Assembly: GCF_001653235.2 (NCBI RefSeq)
Contig: NC_035793.1
Coordinates: 1,674,001 to 1,738,000 of the forward strand
Length of the DNA stretch: 64,000 nucleotides
Reading direction: 5' to 3'
From: Pochonia chlamydosporia 170
Taxonomy: Eukaryota; Ascomycota; Sordariomycetes; Hypocreales; Clavicipitaceae
Shown here: positions 12,284 through 24,409 of the stretch, piece by piece
Layout: each line of letters begins with the position of its first letter
Position numbering within the stretch: the stretch's first letter is position 1
Program-made: the position numbers and the translations under genes
The notes under the pieces: model-generated
The model's database searches: none
What the model saw: only the letters and a program-made list of their open reading frames with translations
What the model was told of the DNA's origin: nothing

Positions 12284-13952
12284 CTACTCCTCATCAGCAG
12301 CCTTGGACTTTCTCTTCTTCTTCTTCTTTTTCTCAGCACTGTCATCGACAGGAGCGGCTTCCTCTTCGTCACGCTTGCGCTTCTTCTCTTTCTTCTCCTT
12401 TTTGTCTTTCTTGTCTTTCTTTTCTTTCTTGTCCTTCTTCTCCTTCTTAGCAGAGGCAGGCTCAGGGGCATCAGCCATGTCGTCATCGCTATCCTTGTCT
12501 GCGCTGTCGCCAAGAACGGCCATGACGGATTTCTAAAAGCGGCCGAGTTAGCAAAAAGTCATTGCACCAAGGGAGCTATATACATTCAATGTACGTACCA
12601 TGACATCGGCATTCTTAGCAGGCTTCTTGCCGCTGGCGTAAAACTCCAGGCGGTCCTCGACTTGTTGTCTCAGAGCCTCACCAAAGCGTGTTGAGGGCTC
12701 TTCTGAAAAGTTGTCGATTCTGCTAGCCATACTGCACTTGTTGGCGAGATATCGGGAGATTCTACCCTTGTTGCGAACACCGGCCTTGCCAATGAAACTG
12801 CTGTGGTAGATCAAACCATACTTGGGAGTGTTGCTCTTGCTCTTGAGAGCGCGGAAGAGGGCCTTCTCAGCGCCAAGGATCTGCAGAGTTGAGGCAGGGT
12901 ATTTGGACAGATTGGTGAGTGAACCAGCATGAGAGATCAAGCGAGCAGCAACAGGAGTGCCAATGAGGGCCTGCAGGTTAGGGGCGACGTGGCCCATCTT
13001 CTTCTCCAGATAAGCAGATGTTGTCTTGCGGTTCTCAGCCTGCTTGACAACAGCCTCAGCAAAGCCAGCAATAATCTCCAGATCGGCAGCAGCAATATCC
13101 AGACCCATGGATACTTTGGCAGCATCAATAATAGCCTGTGCTTTCTCGCCATCTTCACCCAGAACGGCAGCAAGGTCGTGCAGTCTGTCGTCAGTCAGGG
13201 TCTTCTTGTCGCCAATGACAAGCACGAGCTTGGCGTACGTCAAGTTGTCGGAGACGATCTTGATCAGCTCGGGGAAGTGCCAGCCGTACCACTCTCGGAC
13301 ACGCATGAAGAACTGGTTCACACCCTTGTCCTGGAAGTCAATGGTGGCACTAGCCTGGATGATGTGGTTGTCGTTCTTGGTGACGCTGAACTTGACCTTG
13401 GCTCGGGAGTAGGCGTGGCCCATACCCAGACCGGCCTTCTCAATATCGCCAGGCTTCAGGTCCTTCAGGAGTTTGTCGGCGTGCTGGCGAAGACCACGGA
13501 TAACATCGCCGACGATATCTGAGGTGTCGGCAGTCTCGCACTCCAGTCCGGGGAATTCGCTTTTGATGGCACCAGCCAAGTTCTTCTCCGAGACTCCCAA
13601 AACAACCTTGGTCTTCTTGCCGGTCTTGGGGAGATTGAGTTCGAGGACGGACTTGAGGTATTCGGTCATAATGCCTTCTGAGACGAGGTTGATGTTTTCG
13701 AGGGCTTCAACGTGACCACTAATGTTCCACCACGATAAGCAAAACGACCTAAACTAGTCGCAAAGATGTCAATTGAACATACCGGAAAGGGCTGAAGTTG
13801 GTCAATTTGACCATCTTGCCAAACTTGGCGAGATCATTGACGGCAGCCTGCGTCTCCTTCAATTTCAATCCCACCGCATCGGACTGATGAACCACCTGGA
13901 AGAGGGCATAGCCCACAGGGGACTCGTAAAGAACGTAATCAATGTGCGACAT
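12284..13952 (-). CDS. NOP56: Nucleolar protein NOP56 (box C/D snoRNP core)
   Basis: NOP56 is a core protein of box C/D snoRNPs that guide rRNA 2'-O-methylation, with NOP58, fibrillarin and SNU13. Exons are 13783-13952, 12599-13718 and 12284-12532; introns 13719-13782 and 12533-12598 are GT-AG. The 512-residue product starts MSHIDYVLYESPVGYALFQV, the NOP5 N-terminal domain. The Nop domain follows (GTPVAARLISHAGSL, KYPASTLQILGAEKALFRAL, GLIYHSSFIG). The tail is a run of KKEKK/KKDKK repeats ending KRKSKAADEE, typical of NOP56/58. The VAARLISHAGSLTNLSKYPAS wording favours NOP56 over NOP58. It sits close to two ribosomal protein genes. Confidence 0.95.
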
Positions 13953-14386
13953 CTTGTCTCGTCCCAGATTTCGCCAATACTCTGGCTGGTCAGATTGGGG
14001 CAGTTGCGACGAGAGACGTTCAACTGTTTGGTGAGGGCTGTCGATTGAAGACTCTTGGTACAAGCCGACTCTGCACTTTTTTCTCGGTGGAAATTTTTCT
14101 GGCGGCAGCTCAAAGCTCGTGCACGGACCATCTGCAACTGGTTAGCCAAAGTTTGCTGCTCAATTTGTGTGGCCAGTGTCACGTGGCGATATACGATAAC
14201 AGCGGGACCGTGAGTCTGAGGCGCCCAAAACCACACGACCTACCTCTCTCTGTCTTTCTCTCTAGGTTCGAATGTTCTGCATTGGAAACCAAGGGGGAAA
14301 GAACTTATATATTCCAGAGAGAATTTAACTTCATTTGATACGTTGCTAAGCTAACTTTATTGCCACCACTGTCAACCTACCCCAGG
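13953..14386. other. Intergenic: NOP56 promoter and chitinase 3' flank
   Basis: These 434 bases contain the NOP56 upstream region. A GTTCGAAT word at about 14265 resembles a tRNA T-arm but has no surrounding tRNA fold. No gene is seen. Confidence 0.6.
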
Positions 14387-15684
14387 CTAATTGTTCGGGA
14401 ACCCTTCCCGCAAGTTATCATACTTGGTCTCAGGATACCGGATACAGTTGTCCAGCTTTTGAAGACAATGTGGTCCGCCCAAAGAACTAACAACGGTTGA
14501 AATCAGACTATCTGGACCTGACTTGTCACCGCTGCTCTCCCACCACATTGCTCCACCCAGGGCCTTTTGCTTGACATAGTCGGCCTTCATCTTGGCCATG
14601 GGAGCAGTGTCGTAGCTTACAAGCTTTCGGCTAGCCGCACTATAGCAGTAGCTTGCCTGGGCATGATCATCGAAGCGCTCTTCCGAGCCTTCAAGAGGCA
14701 ATTTCTTATAGTCAAAGACACCATTCTCCCATGTACCTTCTCCAACACCCTGAAAAGGCTTACCAGGACCGTCGGTGTTTTCAAAGGCACGCCCGTACAG
14801 CGGCATACCAAGAACAATCTTGTTAGCGGCCACGCCCTGGCTGGTGTAGTAATCGACGGCGGCATTGGTAGAGAACGGCGTTGAGGCGTCGCCGCAAGGG
14901 TAAATATTTGCCTGATGACCACTAATTGAATCCCATGAGCCGGCGTAGTCGTATGCCATTAGGTTCCAAAAGTCCAAGTACTTGTCCATTTCGGCAAGTT
15001 CCATCTTTTGGTAGTTGTTGGGACCAGCTGGACACGCTACTGTCAACTCAAAGTGGTAGTTATCTGCACACTTTGCAGCGTAGGCATCGAGCTCATGACG
15101 CACAGCGGCGAGCAGCTCGACATAGTTTCGGGCCTCCTCAGCATTCTGGGGGTATTCCCAATCAATGTCAATGCCGTCAAAGCCAAGAGTTTTCAGTAAT
15201 TCGACGCTAGACTTGGCAAATTGCTCTCGCCCCTGCGGAGTGCTGGCCGGGCCTTTGAAATTGGCGCTATAGGTCCAGCCGCCGATGGAAAGCAGAACCT
15301 TGAGATTACGGTTGCGCTTCTTTAGGAGGTTTAGCTGCTTGAGGCACCCGTAAAGGTTGTTGCCAGTGTCATTCCAGGAATCACCTTCCCAATGGATATC
15401 AGTATCAGCCCAGGTGTCGGTCAAGTGCCTGGTGGAGTGAGCTGCTGTCGCTTATACGATCTTGGGGCTTATGAGGAGACTTACACTTCGCCAGTATCGC
15501 GAACATTGGCAAAGGCGTATAGAATATGGGTGAGGTTCTCAACAGGCAGATCCTGGGGGCGGTGCTTTCGGGCGTAGATTGCCCTGGGCAACATGGTCAA
15601 TTGACAAATTCCTTGAACCACTTAAGGAACGTCAACTTACCAGTTGACAAAGTAGGCCACGGTTCGGCATCCGGTTCCGCTCAT
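14387..15684 (-). CDS. chiB: GH18 chitinase, ChiB type, without signal peptide
   Basis: Glycoside hydrolase family 18 enzymes cleave chitin by a substrate-assisted retaining mechanism. Exons 15641-15684, 15485-15583 and 14387-15428 give 394 residues from [20 protein letters not shown]. The substrate-binding block [13 protein letters not shown] and the catalytic DxxDxDxE motif in [11 protein letters not shown] (about residues 130-137) are intact. [33 protein letters not shown] and [14 protein letters not shown] follow. The start lies directly before the first beta strand, so there is no secretion signal. That matches the fungal ChiB subgroup, known for roles in autolysis and hyphal turnover, rather than the secreted 42-kDa enzymes. 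An unspliced upstream extension was considered and rejected because all three exons join in frame. Confidence 0.92.
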
Positions 15685-16708
15685 ATTGACTGGTTCAAAC
15701 GAGAATCCGGGGATTGAGCCACGCGGAATTCCAAAGAAGAGCACGAGAAATGCTGCAATCGCAGTAAAACAAATAACAAGCCCGGAACGGCTAGCTGTGC
15801 TTGATTGCGTTGTTGACTACTTTCGTTAGTCCTAATTCTGCGACAAATAAGATGTGCCGCAGAAGGTTGGGTAGAAATGAGATGTCGACCTAAACCAGTC
15901 GGCAGGACTCTTGAGAGATGGTGATGCCAGCTAGTGACGTCTTGGTGGCGGTAGTGGGTGGAAGATGAAGTGCTCAGCTCACCAATTTCATCAATGTGGA
16001 AAACAAAGGAGTAGTCCAGAGTCACGGGAAGGAGAACTGTCGCATTTGATGGGAGAACAGTGAAAGCAGGCAAGTCGTTACCATGAATAATTCTTACATG
16101 AGCCAACAATGAACATTGAGGGAGGAGCGAACGGTGAGTTGGCAGGCACTCAGCCAGGCAGTCTGGTCTGGTGGATTGACGCTCCACAAGTGACGAGGAT
16201 GGGGGCAGTGCTGGCACCACAGACAAAGAAACGACGACATGGACGAATCCTGGCTGCTGGTGGCGATTGAATAGCCTTGCTTTGACTGTGGAGATGATGC
16301 ATACACTGCATACAAGCGGCAATTCATGAAACAAAAAGCCGATTTGTTGCTGAGGAGTGCAACGGAGGATGTGACAGTAGACCTTTGACCGATGTGAAAC
16401 CACCAGACTCTAGTTGCACAGAGTGCGACCGGGCAGCAGCAAGTTATTTCGAACTTGACCAGACATGAAATTAATCAGTTGCTTCTATTTGAGAAACAGT
16501 GTAAGTTAAAGGTCACCCATCGCGGGATAGGAGGGTTCTATGTACGTTCCATCTCATTTGCCAGATAATCAACCTTGAGCCTCGTTCAAGAGTAACAGCT
16601 TGCGATCCTTTTGGTCTGATATCAATGGATGATATCCGGCGTCATGCACACGCACCTGGCGTCGCTAAACAGTGCCGAGTCCAAGGCTTCTAACATCTAT
16701 AAATTCTT
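15685..16708. other. Intergenic: chitinase promoter and MFS 3' flank
   Basis: This is about 1 kb of non-coding sequence. A 240-codon minus-strand frame (15681-16403) overlaps the chitinase start and has no recognisable domain; I treat it as chance. No repeat is seen. Confidence 0.55.
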
Positions 16709-18689
16709 TTAATAAACAAACATGAAATCCTCATTCTCCAGGTCGGTAGCGTCGGCAAAGGCCTTGTTGAGGACCTCACTTTCGAGCCTGAGTGGTTCGC
16801 TATTGTCATATAGGTCCGCAGCATGCTGAACAGTGCTATCCACATGTTTAAGTCGTTGAATTTCTTCCGCACTTTCTAGACTGAAGTCCCTAATCCTTGC
16901 CTTCTTACCTAGAGCGACTCTTCTTTGACCATGTTTTCGATTCAACCATTTCAAGTACAGTGTTGTAAGTATGACTAATACGATAATGGTGACAAAGAAA
17001 CCCATGATCGTACCGAGACCGGTTTGAGGGTCGTCCGGCGTAAATAATAGCGGACCAAGGACATTCCCGGCGGAACTGCCAATGAAGACAACCGCAGAAA
17101 CAGACTTTCGCTTTGTGTCGCCTGCTGTATTTTGGGCAGACCACGAGTATAAAAGAGGTGCTGTAAAGGGTCGTCAGCCTGCCTACCCTGATAGCAGAGG
17201 AGATGGGTGACTTACTAATTCCAGTAAATGTAGATAGACAGAAATATCCTGTCAGCAAAGCCCCGCGATATTCGGGAACCGCAGGCAGCTTTAACAAGAT
17301 GGACAGCCCGATAATGGGGGGAATGCAAAGCAGGGCAATGACAGGTCCCTTGCGCGTCCATTTCATGGACAAATAAGCACTGCCAGACACAGCAATAACA
17401 TGCGACAGTCCGATAGGCACATTCATGAGGGTTGTGAGATATGGGTCCTCGAGGAATGACTTCATAATCTGAGGTCCGTAGGTCGATATACCGCTCGACG
17501 GAACCGAAATACAAAACATCATAACAACCCATAACCAAGTTTTGAGGTCCGTCAAGGTCTCGTAAAAGTGAGAAAATCTCCACTCGCGCGACATGACGCC
17601 CATTTGATTGTCACGTAATCTCTCGATAGCGATGACTTTATCGTCGTCAGAGAGGAATTTAGCTTCGGTTGGAGAATCCGGCATCCAGTAGAACATGATT
17701 CCAGACACAAAGACGGTGACGATGCCGAAGAATAGGAAAATGATCTGGTAGGCATTAGTTAGCATCGTTTGCCTGCAGCTATGGGCTCGGCGTTGTCAAC
17801 CAACCTCATATGGTTTCATGCTCGAGTGCATGCTTACGAGTCCATAAGTGATGAGACTACCAAACTATCAATAACCGTCAGCCCGTCGCAGTAGGTTAAT
17901 GGCATCCGGCGCAACCCACCACCCATGTCAACCCATTCATGCAATACCAAGAACCGATCCGCATGGTCTGTTCCCTAGCAAAGTGTTAGCTTTGCAACTT
18001 CACCGATCTATATATCTTGCATCACCAGAGCCGAAAAAACAACAACAGTACCTTCTTCGCCACCACATCTGGGTGATAGCCACGAAACTAGGGCCAATGC
18101 TCGCCTCAAACGCTCCAAGGAAGAATCGAGCCACCATAAGCTGAGGGAAGTTATGAGCCCAAGTCATAAGAACAAGAGTCGATCCCCAGGCAAATACCAT
18201 GACACTAGTGAATTTCCCAATGGGCAGCTTTACTAGCGCCAGAGCCAGAGGTAACTGCATGACGAGCTGGGCGAGGTAGACGATGCTGCCCAGCCATGAA
18301 AACTGATCGCCGACCAGGCCTGTATCGTCAATAAGACCAAAAATGGAGGCGTATGATAAAGTTGCCTTATCCAGAGCCTGTAAGAAATAGACAGAGAGCA
18401 TGAGAGGCAGCAAGGCTATATCGATGCGACGTAGTATCCGTGCATCATCTTCTGGTGAGATGGAGATGGGCTCATCTGGCGAACGGCCAAGTCTGATGAG
18501 CATCATGGCAGCCGCATCCCTATGTGACCCTAATCGCGGACCGCCATCGCCATTGGGCAAGCTAATCCCTTCATCGTTGGCTGTTGCGATTCTCGCATCT
18601 TGGTCGTGGTGCAGTGGTTGATACTCGGACGTATTTGCTGGAACCGGCCCAGCCAAGCGGAACAGGCGTGCCTGGAGACTGCGAAACAT
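16709..18689 (-). CDS. MFS permease, anion:cation symporter (DAL5/allantoate-like) family
   Basis: This family imports small organic anions such as allantoate, nicotinate or vitamins across the plasma membrane. Five exons were assembled: 18052-18689, 17920-17974, 17805-17864, 17216-17744 and 16709-17160. They give 577 residues, and all phases match. A 100-residue cytosolic N-terminus is followed by DIALLPLMLSVYFLQALDKATLSY, FSWLGSIVYLAQLVMQLPLA and RFFLGAFEASIGPSF, the standard first half. EQTMRIGSWYCMNGL, typical of this family, is recovered only by splicing. About twelve membrane helices are expected. The intron 3 donor is the unusual GTTGGT, so that junction (17805) is the weakest. The substrate cannot be told from sequence. 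Confidence 0.88.
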
Positions 18690-20616
18690 GGCGGCAGTCA
18701 ATCGAGGGGAACAAGGCTCATGGCGAGAATGCGTGGCTATTCCCTGGCTATTGGAACATGTCTGGATTCAATGTTTGGTGCTGGCAGCGGTCGCTTGGAA
18801 GTAGTTTGGTGGTAGAAAGATGACGTTGTGGTGTGATCTGAGCATCTGCAGAAGGGCAATTGCAATTGATGTCATCAGGACTCCCCAAGTGCTTGTCCAC
18901 ACACCACAGCCACAGGCGACATCAAATGGACCTGAACCAAAGGGTCTGGTGTGGTCTGCTCTGGCCTTGACTGGTCAATGCTTCCGGGCGATCAAAGATA
19001 TGTGGCATCTGACAGACCTCAATGGTTACACCAGATTGACTTGATCAAGCATGTGCATTTGCGGCTACCGCTTGTAACGGCCACTGACCACTGCCCACTT
19101 ACCCAGCTGCCACACGAAAATGGCAAGGTATCTTGACCATCAAATCAAATGATCCATCGCACGCACCACCATTCACATCCGGGCCGCCACGAAATGGCTT
19201 AGTTCCAGGGGTCGTTTCGGCGACAATATTCTGTTGATATGAACCATCTGGTGCTGTGAACATCCGGAGCCGAACGCCATTGTGACCCGACAGTCTCTAA
19301 AGAAAACAAGGGGGACGAAACAGATCAATGGATAATTAAAGAGGAACGATGTAGGGCAGCCATGAATGCACCAGACATGCGATAACTTGCAGAGAGGAAG
19401 GAGGCAGTGATACCTCTTGGGTCCGACACAATTTGAACCAGCACTTGCCAAGTCATGTGCTTGATCAGTTCGCTGTTGCCACATGTCCCTCATGCAGTGT
19501 GCATCCCCGATGTCAATTCGTCACAGCATCAACCGCATCTCGTGCTACTAATTCCACTGCAATGTCGTACAATGGCAAATATGAGTTTCATCCACCGGAG
19601 ATCCTGATGCAGCATCTTTGATTGAACTGGGCAAAATGCGCCAAGCAACGAGGCCAACGCCAACGATCTCTCATCTGGCTGCCAAGACTCCAGGCCAAGC
19701 ACATAACTAGTCAGACTCCTGGCGATGCGTGACACCAGACCCTTGACAGCTTCACTCTCGAGCTGCGGAACAGACAGTGCGACTCTCCACATCTACAATC
19801 TTGGCAATTATAAAATCAACTAGACGCAACGGATTGGCTGTACGGAGTACGCCTCGTCTATTCGCTATCTTGTGCATCCCACAGAACGGCCCAACACTTG
19901 GCATGCTCCAAGTTCATCGGTGCTAAAGCTTGCATCGTCCGACCTGGCCTCGCGGCCACTGGCCCATGTATGGCCTTTCCCAGTGGGGTGCGAGATCCCG
20001 CATTACTCAAGGATTCAGGCAAAAGCAGCAGCAAGGTGCAGAATGCTGTTCTGGGCATGCAAGTTTGTCCCTTTTCATCCATCACAGACATGGCAGGATG
20101 AGCATGAGGCCATGCTCTGGTACCTGACTGACACGACCCCGCAACCTTTTCACCGACAACCTATGGCAGTTGTTGTACGGAGTAGGCAATTAGAGTCTGC
20201 AATATGTTGAAATTGAACAGAAGGGGTGCCATGACTTTCTGAGACATGACGCTCATTGTCCATCCTCTCATGGCTGCTGTGCCGCAGGGACTGGCCCAAT
20301 ATGCAATGCAGAAAACCCATGTTTGTATCATTTTTGGATATTACCAGGCTATCATGTTGGTTCTTGGTCTAAGCTGCGTCAAACTCGTTTAGCAAGGGTC
20401 AAACGGATGGAAATAATAAGCATCAGGGACGCACAACGACCAAAGTGGTCGTACGGCTCAGTACACTGGATACAGTGGTTGCTTTTTTCCATTGTAATGA
20501 TTTCCCTTAAATGGCGCCGACTTCTCAGACCACGACAACATTGAATGTCCTTTGGCTCAGTGCTAGTACGGCAACCAATACAGAAGCCCTCCTCATAGTA
20601 GACGTGCCTGCCCATC
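18690..20616. other. 1.9-kb gene-free divergent region (MFS / P450)
   Basis: No convincing coding region was found in either strand. Two copies of the word TACGGAGTA occur (19841-19849, within TACGGAGTAC, and 20176-20184). The region is long compared with other promoters here and could contain a decayed repeat, but I found no paired terminal repeats. Confidence 0.5.
19841..19850. repeat. TACGGAGTAC word (also 6017-6026; partial at 20176-20184)
   Basis: The same 10-base word occurs at 6017-6026 and 19841-19850, and its first nine bases at 20176-20184, always intergenic. TACGGAGTA-like words are a recurrent intergenic element in filamentous ascomycetes. Whether they are mobile-element remnants is unknown. 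Confidence 0.5.
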
Positions 20617-22488
20617 ATGACTTTGGCGGCCGGTGTTCTGGATCTGAATATTCTCCATCTCAACATTATCTGCTCGGGAACCATTCTCGTGGCCCTCATT
20701 CTATACATTGGCTATTGCAGACTCCGCCCACGACCTCTTCCAGGCATTCCCTATAATGAGGATGCAGCAAAACGAGTCTCTGGGGACTTGAAACCCATGC
20801 GAGCGGCCAGATATCGCCGTCAATGGATATGGAGTCAGCCCAAAGAGCACGGGGCTGTCATATCTCAGGTGTTCTTGTTTCCATTTCGGAAGCCCACAGT
20901 TATTGTATCCGACTTTCGAGAGGTAATAGACATTTGCACCCGCCGCGTCAGGGAGTTTGATCGAGGCACCCGTAACAGAGAATGTGTCGGTATAACTGCG
21001 CCAAATTTTCACTTCAACTTGGAATCCAGAGATCCGGCGTTCAAACGCCACAGAGAACTCCTTCGGGATTTAATGACTCCCTCGTTTCTTGAACAGGTAG
21101 TTTTTGCTCCTTCACATTCAATCTTGAACTTGTGTAAACCCGTAATGGACTGACGACGCGAAAGGTTGCCTGGCCGCGAGCATATGAGAATTCTAGCAGT
21201 CTCATAAATCTCTGGAGTATTAAGAAGTGCAAGGCGCAGGAAAAGCCATTTTCCGCGAATCATGACTTGTATCTATTGACTCTGGACACGATATGCGGCG
21301 TCGCCTTTGGAATCGACCTGCATATGTCTGCAATTGGGCAAGAAATCCGACACATGGACAACTTTGCTTCTTTGTACTCATGGGCTCCCGACAAATCAGC
21401 GGAGTTTCCGACCGCAGCTACCGATGACTATGTAGAATCGTTGCTGGACATTCCCGAGATGGTGGCCATTGCGCAAAAGAGCCCGTTCCCTACATTATCT
21501 CAACGGCTGGCATTGTTGAATCCAAAGCACGCCAGGGCTCATTGGAATAGACGAGCCCTCGTTCGAAGACAGACTCAGCAAGCCGTGGCCAGAATGACAG
21601 CGCTGGGCGACAAGTATATACCCAAAAGCGCCCTAGATCATTTACTCCATAGAGAAATGACCACATCTTCAAAGAGTGGGAGAGCACCGGATTTCTTTTC
21701 CCCTGTCATTCGTGACGAAGTATGTGAAACCTTGATTCCCTCGCCGAATTGATTTCCGTTCATTGACCAGAGGGCAGCTTCTCGGATTTCTATTAGGGGG
21801 GCATGACAGCACAGCTACGGTCCTGTCTTGGTGGACGAAGCACATGCAACATTACCAAGAGGTGCAGTCACGACTGAGGCAAGCTCTGCGAAAGGCTTAT
21901 CACAAGGCGGTGGAAGAGCAAAGGTGGCCAACTGCAGCCGAGATATCGTCCATCTCGGTACCATATCTTGATGCCGTTGTGGAAGAGTCACTGCGGGTCG
22001 CATCTGTCGCCACACTTATCAGTCGAACTGCCACAACTGATACTCAAATTCTTGGTCACCCGATCCCAAAGGGCACAAGTATTCTTCTGTCCTTGACTGG
22101 ACCTTCCTTGACACAACCTGCTGTCCCAGTTCCAGAGTTCCAGAGAACCGAGTCTTGTCAGCAAGCCAAAGACCGTATCCCGTCATGGGAAGATGACATT
22201 GGGGAGTACAGACCAGAGCGGTGGCTCAAATTTCAAAGCAGCGAGAATGAAGAAGACGCCGAAGTGTTTGATCCCCGTGCCGGGCCGAATTTGGCGTTTT
22301 CGACCGGGCCCCGACAGTGCTTTGGCAAGAAGTTAGCCATATTGCAACTAAAAACAACTATGGTGTTGTTGCTGTGGAACTTTGAGTTTCAACAGGTAGA
22401 CCCATCTCTGAGCGGGTGGGATATAACCGAGAGGCTCATCAACTTGCCGACGCATTGCTACGTAAAGTTGAGGAGCATTGAGTGTTGA
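20617..22488 (+). CDS. Cytochrome P450 monooxygenase, microsomal
   Basis: P450s insert one oxygen atom from O2 into lipophilic substrates, fed by NADPH-P450 reductase at the ER. Exons 20617-21096, 21165-21719 and 21778-22488 give 581 residues. The second acceptor was chosen at GGGCAG (21777) because only this keeps frame and yields VIRDE/LLGFLLGGHDST. An N-terminal membrane helix (NIICSGTILVALILYIGYC) precedes a Pro-rich hinge. The I-helix oxygen-binding motif is GGHDST (residues about 352-357), the ExxR is EESLR (about 413), and the heme loop is FSTGPRQCFGKK with Cys near 526. I cannot assign a CYP family or substrate. No biosynthetic core gene is adjacent; the nearest neighbour across the gap is an MFS permease. 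Confidence 0.92.
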
Positions 22489-22851
22489 ACGTATGGTCAT
22501 CTTGAGGCAAACGCATCTACTACACTCTGTGGTAAAAAGTATTTGCCCATATCCAAGTATGCGTCAACACATCTCAATGTGCCTTGGCATATAACTCGAT
22601 ATGCGATACGTTTCCTATGTCTAAATGCCCTTTGACTGCCCACTGTATATGATGACGACAAGGGAGGTATTTGTGCAGAAATAAGAAATGAGCACTCCGG
22701 TCAGAGCCCGGAACAAAAGAGCAACCGTGCTAAATTGAGCGAATCTTACATGCGTCTAAATCTATCCAATTCTATCAATTCCATCATTCCCTGAACGCCA
22801 ATCGATATCTACTAAAACCAGAGGGGAGACCAGACCCAATTGTGCAGCATT
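22489..22851. other. Intergenic between convergent P450 and Mpv17-like genes
   Basis: The 363 bases carry both 3' flanks; no gene or repeat is seen. Confidence 0.6.
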
Positions 22852-23718
22852 CTATACTGCAGTCGCAACGCCTTGGTTTCCAACAGCCGCGACGACCACA
22901 CTTTCTACCCCAGCAGACCCCTTGACCATCTTCCTCGCCTCTTCCAACAGTTCAGCTTGTCTATTCAAGTAACTCAAATAAGTCTGCCACCCAACGGCGA
23001 CAAACCCAGAGAAAATACTCCTAAACTCAAACGGCAAGAAGGCCATGCAGAAAGCCACAGTTGCAGGCCACACCTTGAACGAGTTCAGCCAACTAGTCGG
23101 GACAGTATCCCAGACTCGCTGGACAGTAGCCTCAATCGTCTCTCCAGACAAGAGAGCCTGGGCACCGAAAAAGTACGTGTTGAAGGTGGGTGTGAAGAAA
23201 AGCTGGTTAATTCCGACTTTGGTAGCTATTGATAGAGCCTTGGACGCATAGTTGAAGTTGGTTGACAGGAAAAGAAACCTGTCAATGTCAGCAGCCGGGA
23301 CAGTACGGCTTAGGAAAGCAACTATTTACCAGTGATAATAAGGAATAGCCGCAGCTAGTCCTATGAGAAGCGTCCTCCCCGTCCTCTTGGGGTCATATTC
23401 CCTCCCTCCGATTCGTTGAGCGCTCAAATCGGCAAACAGGTAGATGACCAGTGCGCCGACAACTTGCGTCGTGTACGGTCTCTTACGCTGGGACCGACTG
23501 TATGCGTTGGCAGCGGTGGTCAAGGGGCCTAGACGCTGCCAGATGGGCGGTAGAGATGTGGATGGGCTTGCGGCCGCAATTGGAGCCTTTGCCGGGGTTG
23601 ATTCTGGGGATGTCTTGGCATTTGTTGACGTTGACTTTGGTCTGGCGTGTATTTGCCGTAGGGTGAATGTGCGGAAAGGCAGACGGACTGCTGCTGTGCG
23701 GAATTGCGGTGCCAGCAT
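22852..23718 (-). CDS. Mpv17/PMP22 family membrane protein, probably mitochondrial
   Basis: Mpv17/PMP22 proteins are four-helix channel-like proteins of mitochondrial inner or peroxisomal membranes. Exons 23330-23718 and 22852-23278 join across TG/G (Trp), giving 271 residues. The N-terminus (MLAPQFRTAAVRLPFRTFTLRQIHARPK) is basic, hydroxylated and lacks acidic residues, like a mitochondrial presequence. It is followed by an Ala/Ser/Pro linker. Family blocks are RPYTTQVVGALVIYLFADLSAQ, NQLFFTPTFNTYFFGAQALL and SWLNSFKVWPATVAFCMAFLPFEFRSIFSGFVAVGWQTYLSY. It is longer than Sym1, so it is a family member rather than the Sym1 orthologue. Confidence 0.88.
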
Positions 23719-24409
23719 GGTTGATTGCGGGGAGACAAATCAACTCATGGAGTAGCCGCGCTTGATGGGAGATATAGGAAGGGTGGTTGACGTTGAGGAT
23801 GAGGATGCGAAAGGGCGTCGTTGCTGACAAGTTTTTGTCGTTTCGTGTTCGGCATTAGACCGGAGATCCGGTTGGAATCGGGTGCGTCATTGGCATAACG
23901 GGCTGTGCCTGTGGCTGACATGGTGACATTGGAAGGAAACATTTGGGATATTGTCAATTTGGTGAAATGGCAGACCGTAGATGAGTCTTATTGAAATGAT
24001 GGTCTACTGGGATTATTTGGAGTTTATCTGCGCGCATGGAACGGTTGTGAGTCTTGTTGAACAAACTGGCAGTGACTAACGTGGCGCTTTGGTGATGCCG
24101 ATTTCTGGAACCAACACGACGGACCCTTGTTTAATAACCTGCTATTTCCGGCCAGGGACGATTTCTGGGGTATTTCAGGACGAGGCATCATTAGCGGGGT
24201 TCAATGTTTCAATGTTGGTTGATTGGCGCGCCTGGCTACTGTACCCAGCTCTGGTTGTACTGTCATCTATAAGTCGTGAGACATGACAACATCTCCTCAC
24301 CGGTTTTACAACTTGATTAATATGATGAGTTGGACTGAGAGCTTTTATTTAACAAAGTCTCAGGGTTAAGCCTCTCCACAAACTATTCGCCTCGTCAACG
24401 GTACACAAC
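23719..24409. other. Shared divergent promoter region (Mpv17-like / DUF885)
   Basis: About 690 bases hold both promoters. Short frames exist on both strands (for example 23745-23957 minus) but none shows a domain. No repeat is seen. Confidence 0.55.

Noticed and set aside
14250..14290. GTTCGAAT resembling a tRNA T-arm box B
   Set aside because: No box A, acceptor stem or anticodon arm can be drawn around it.
15681..16403. A 240-codon minus-strand frame upstream of the chitinase
   Set aside because: It overlaps the chitinase start, has random composition and no recognisable motif or splice link.
14387..22488. Chitinase, MFS permease and P450 as a secondary-metabolite cluster
   Set aside because: No polyketide, peptide or terpene synthase is nearby, and the genes are separated by long gaps.
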